Below the pieces are notes generated by a model that was given only the letters and a program-made list of their open reading frames with translations, was not told the origin of the DNA and did no database searches. From assembly GCF_022376445.1 (NCBI RefSeq), contig NW_025955006.1, positions 186,001 through 250,000 on the forward strand: a DNA stretch of 64,000 bases, written 5' to 3'. How positions within the stretch are numbered: the first letter of the stretch is position 1; every line of letters starts with the position of its first letter. The stretch comes from Fomitopsis serialis (taxonomy: Eukaryota > Basidiomycota > Agaricomycetes > Polyporales > Fomitopsidaceae). Below are positions 60,729-64,000 of the stretch, piece after piece. A program made the position numbers and the translations under genes.

Positions 60729-62358
60729 GGCTCTGATATTGAAAGCGAAGCGGTATGAGGTTCGTTTAGAGGGTGAAGCAGCGCGGATTGACAGGATGGT
60801 GCGAGGTAGGGGATTCATGTTGGACGGCGGCGCGCACCTGCTTTTATGTGCTCGGCTGGCGTATGAGGACGTTTCTGACTGTCATGCTGGTCATAGACAC
60901 TGGTCGACCTAGTGGAGAGGTAGCTTCATGACGCTGAAGCACCAATGATGTCACTTCCGAGCTCGAGATGACAACCAATCATAGTGCTGGTATTCGCTCA
61001 TCGCCGTTCTTGGGCCTTGGAAGCTTGGCCAGCGGAGAGCTTTCTCGGTTCGCAAGCTGCAGCTGAACGATTTGTCCTGCAGATGAGACCGGAGGTGAAT
61101 CTTGGGTGAATCAATGTCATTGTCAGAGTGAGAAGATACGCGTCAACCCTAAACTGCGCCGGAAGTCGCAGAATTCACGTGATACATGGGTTATGGCAAG
61201 TATTAACTTGAACCATTTTTACTCCTCCTCGGTTCGCCGCCTCCTCCGGAGCTGCACTACCAAAAGCGAGTCCAGATCCATGCCTCACGCTTACACCGTG
61301 AACCAGGTAGGTTTTCCTGTCTTATTGTAGTGAGCGAAGGGATAGCCGGTCTGTGTACATCCTAGCCTCGGAGAGTGTCCGAACCTGCACCAGCCCGCAC
61401 CACCGTTATGGCACTATAGATTCATGGTACAGTACTCCATCTTCCACATAAGCTATGCGATTGCACATTCTGGTAGTCGGTGCGTGCTTTATTCTATGAT
61501 CTGCTGTCTTTTCAGACTCTTATTAATTCTCAGAACGATAGTCACTTGTGAATGCGAGCGACATACAGTATGATGACTCTCCGTGACACGTTCAGTCAAT
61601 CCCGGAAAGCTTACAGTCCAAGACCGTGATTGCGGGAGTACAGTATGCTTGCGAGGAAGATCAGTCTACGGGAACGCCATTCCGCGGCTACATAGATGTT
61701 CCACTTTGTAAACCTCTGGCAATTGGCACACTATGGCCTGCATGCACGTTCCGCTGCTTCTCTCGTCTGCTGGCTCTTCTGAAACAAGAGACGAAGGAGA
61801 GTCGCAGTCAGATACGAGCAGACTTGTACGTTATTCACGTTGTTCGTCTCGGTGCGTCCCCCTATACACGTCAACTCCAAGCATAATGGCATATTTGATC
61901 CACTCAGAGACAGTGTTGGCGAGGCTTCTGTGTGGAACGAGCCGGGAACTGGGAAACATGCCTCAAGGCGTGATGTGGCATCGGATCCGCATCAAGTACG
62001 CTCACAACTGCCCCAAACCTTCTCTGTCGAGCGTCAATGATCAACGTAGCTCAGGCATTTCCAGGAGAAAGCACAATGCTGCGCACAGGGATGACCATGC
62101 GTGCATAGCCCACCGTTCTTTATTCAATGGCACGCCGTATCTCACAGTCTAGATGCTGCCTATCGTCCCGCGTTGCACAGTCGGTTGGCGCCAGAGTGTC
62201 GCCTTCGTGTTCTGTGGCCATCGGCACGCGGCACAGGACACATTCACACAGGGAAGCCTGACGGTGCGTCTCAATGCCTCCAGCTCAGGGCCTTAAGAAG
62301 CCTTGCGCGGAAGCATGCTTCCGTCGTGCAGCCCAAGTGTGCTCAGTGGAAGGTGCGC
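60729..62358. other. Intergenic, no gene seen
   Basis: Divergent upstream region of the hemerythrin gene and the last caspase gene. A weak resemblance to the family's basic first exon (FRCFSRLLALLKQETKES, about 61745-61800) was noted but has no caspase exons after it. Confidence 0.4.
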
Positions 62359-62365
62359 TATATAT
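62359..62365 (+). promoter_or_regulatory. Putative TATA box
   Basis: TATATAT about 40 nt before the proposed ATG at 62399. Confidence 0.45.
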
Positions 62366-62398
62366 CGGCCCAATCCTCCAACCTGTATGTTTCTCAAC

Positions 62399-64000
62399 AT
62401 GCCGCGCACCAAGTGTTTCGAGGCCATGAAACGGTTCTTCAAACGACAAGCTGGTCGCCGCACAGAGGCGGAAGGTCAACCTTTGTAGGGTGATGTTTGG
62501 CTGCACGGACCACACTAGCACTGATTTTCGCACAGGGAGGAACCTACGCGTGCCGATGTGAGTGGTCCCGTTGATCGCGGAGCGCAAATGTAAGTTTTGG
62601 GCATGGCAAGGCGCAGAAAAGAGAAGCTAATATTTGGCTAGGACACACGTCACTCCACACTCGAATCTCACACCGAGCAATGAATCGAAGACAGAGTGAG
62701 AGCTTTCACTTGGTTTTTGAACTGATAGCTATTGACGCTGCGCTCATAGAGGGGAGAAAGTCTCAATACCGAGCCAGGGAAGCACCATAAACGAAGGTGG
62801 CAAGTAAGTTGCACCCCTGTTACATAGACTGTTCGATTTGACACCTTTTAAGAGCGGCGTTTACGGGAGCTGTTGGCTCTGCGGAGGCTGCTGTCGCTCT
62901 CCAAGAAGCCAACAAGGATGTCGACGACGGTCTCAGCCGGGAGCGCAACAATCGCATCTTCGCCCTCGTTATCGCCATAGACGAATACAAGAGCGGCGAA
63001 ATCATTAACCTCCACGGCTGTATCCACGACGGCGATGACTTCACAAAATTCCTCACGGAAACGTTACACGTCCCCGAGTCCCGGATTGTCCGGCTCATTA
63101 ACGTGGAAGCAACGCGGGCGAGAATTCTCGACAAATTTGACAAAGACCTCATCAACAATCCTCTGATCCACCGCGGCGATCCGATTGTCATTTTCTACGC
63201 AGGCCATGGTGACCGGAGGTCAGCACCCCTCACATGGGCCGCAGAGAATAACATGATCGAGACGATCTGTCCGCATGACGAGAGGATGCCGGATGAGAAA
63301 GGGGAGATCGTCAATGGGATCCCAGACCGGACGTTCGACGGCCTCATGCGGCACCTGGCCAACGAGAAAGGCGACAACATCGTACGTCTATCCTCTCGCC
63401 CATCCACCGTTTCGCACGGCGGCAGACATAACTCTCGTTGACGTTGCATCGTGCATAGATTGCTGTCTTCGATTGCTGCCACTCCGGTGGCGTGATGCGC
63501 GGAATGACCGGGACGCCTCGCGGGCTGAGTCCGGAGCTTCAACGGGCACCAATCCCAGAAGATCTCGATCAGAATATCTGGACGTGGCGTCCCGACGGGA
63601 CAGTCCGCGACGCGAATATGGCCGTACCCACGGGTTTCTCCTACCCAGCGATGCGCTCGCATGTTCTCCTTGCCGCCTGCCGTCAGGATGAGAAGGCGCA
63701 GGAGAATCGTGTCAGCGTGGATGGCAACACGCGGGGACTGTTCACGCTCCACTTGCTCAAGTTCCTGCGTAGGGCGTACGAGCAGGCGGAGCCCCTCCGC
63801 CAGCTTACGTATGCGCGCCTGCTGGACCACCTGCTGAGTCCCGGGGCCATCGAACTATGCGGACACCCCTTGGATGGGCAACACCCTCTGTGCGAGGGGA
63901 AGAACAGAGATCGGTTGCTCTTCAGCACGTCCGAATTATCGGGAGAGGAGAGTTCGTTCGCCGTGCGCTACGAGAACGAGAGACTATACGTCGCCGCAGG
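62399..64000 (+). CDS. Caspase-like protease (peptidase C14), 3' end beyond window
   Basis: Member of the same family, cut by the window edge. Exon 1 is cationic (MKRFFKRQAGRR). Introns are 62485-62535, 62590-62641, 62696-62749, 62804-62852 and 63382-63458. Exons 2, 3 and 4 are each exactly 54 nt and phase 2 on both sides. The caspase domain runs RIFALVIAIDEYK, GCIHDGDDF, VIFYAGHGDRR (catalytic His), ETICPHDER, GIPDRTFDGLMR, intron, IAVFDCCHSGGVMR (catalytic Cys). It continues with RSHVLLAACRQDEKA, LTYARLLDHLL, QHPLCEGKNRDRLLF and ESSFAVRYENE. It is closest to the gene at 52124-54806, suggesting a recent duplication. The rest of the C-terminal region and final exon should lie just beyond 64000. 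Confidence 0.9.

Noticed and set aside
61733..61886. Possible extra caspase first exon (FRCFSRLLALLKQETKES)
   Set aside because: Only a loose match to the basic pattern, with no following mini-exons or caspase domain before 62399.

Overview
The window looks like nuclear DNA of a basidiomycete fungus, most likely an agaricomycete. Almost every gene is split by short GT-AG introns (mostly 44-77 nt), there is one clear mitochondrial succinate dehydrogenase gene, and the retroelements resemble fungal ones. No prokaryotic gene organisation, CRISPR array or rRNA was seen.

Layout. (1) 1-2363: no host gene; a small inverted-repeat element at about 1659-2331. (2) 2364-15358, minus strand: an array of caspase-fold (metacaspase-like, peptidase C14) genes: one at 2364-4976; a pair at 5837-8131 and 8183-9551 that probably forms one double-caspase gene; a decayed copy at about 12105-12766; one at 12872-15358. 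(3) 16177-18111, minus: SDHB. (4) 18268 to about 38000, minus: a Tad1/I-like LINE whose ORF1 is split by an 11.56-kb LTR element (26038-37599) with near-identical LTRs, 4-bp target duplication, primer-binding site and polypurine tract but no visible pol genes. (5) 39612-39680: poly-T and hairpin typical of a second LINE 3' end. (6) 40435-41352, minus: four-span membrane protein. (7) 43025-44341, plus: Mo25/Hym1. (8) 45696-49416, minus: F-box/WD40 protein, with an inverted broken copy of its 3' end beside it at about 49690-50095. (9) 50745-51901: a large imperfect inverted repeat. (10) 52124-64000, plus: a second caspase array of three genes, the last cut by the window end, with a hemerythrin-domain gene (59656-60728, minus) between the second and third.

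The notable biology is the caspase family. The two arrays face outward from a core of housekeeping genes and transposons. Members share one plan: a short cationic first exon, in-phase mini-exons (phase 2 on both sides), a caspase domain with the His motif YAGHG and the Cys motif D[SC]CHSGG on separate exons, and a long conserved C-terminal region ending in a block with DTGFLK and YVDM motifs. One module has lost both catalytic residues (YAGYGD and DCSYSRGG) and reads in frame, through a 51-nt intron, into an intact caspase module. This suggests a pseudocaspase-caspase fusion, perhaps a regulated cell-death or immune-type protease family. That role is inference only.

Several genes carry single-base frameshifts in C or G runs. 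The two LTRs of the young element also differ only by three homopolymer-length changes, so some of these frameshifts may be assembly errors rather than gene decay.
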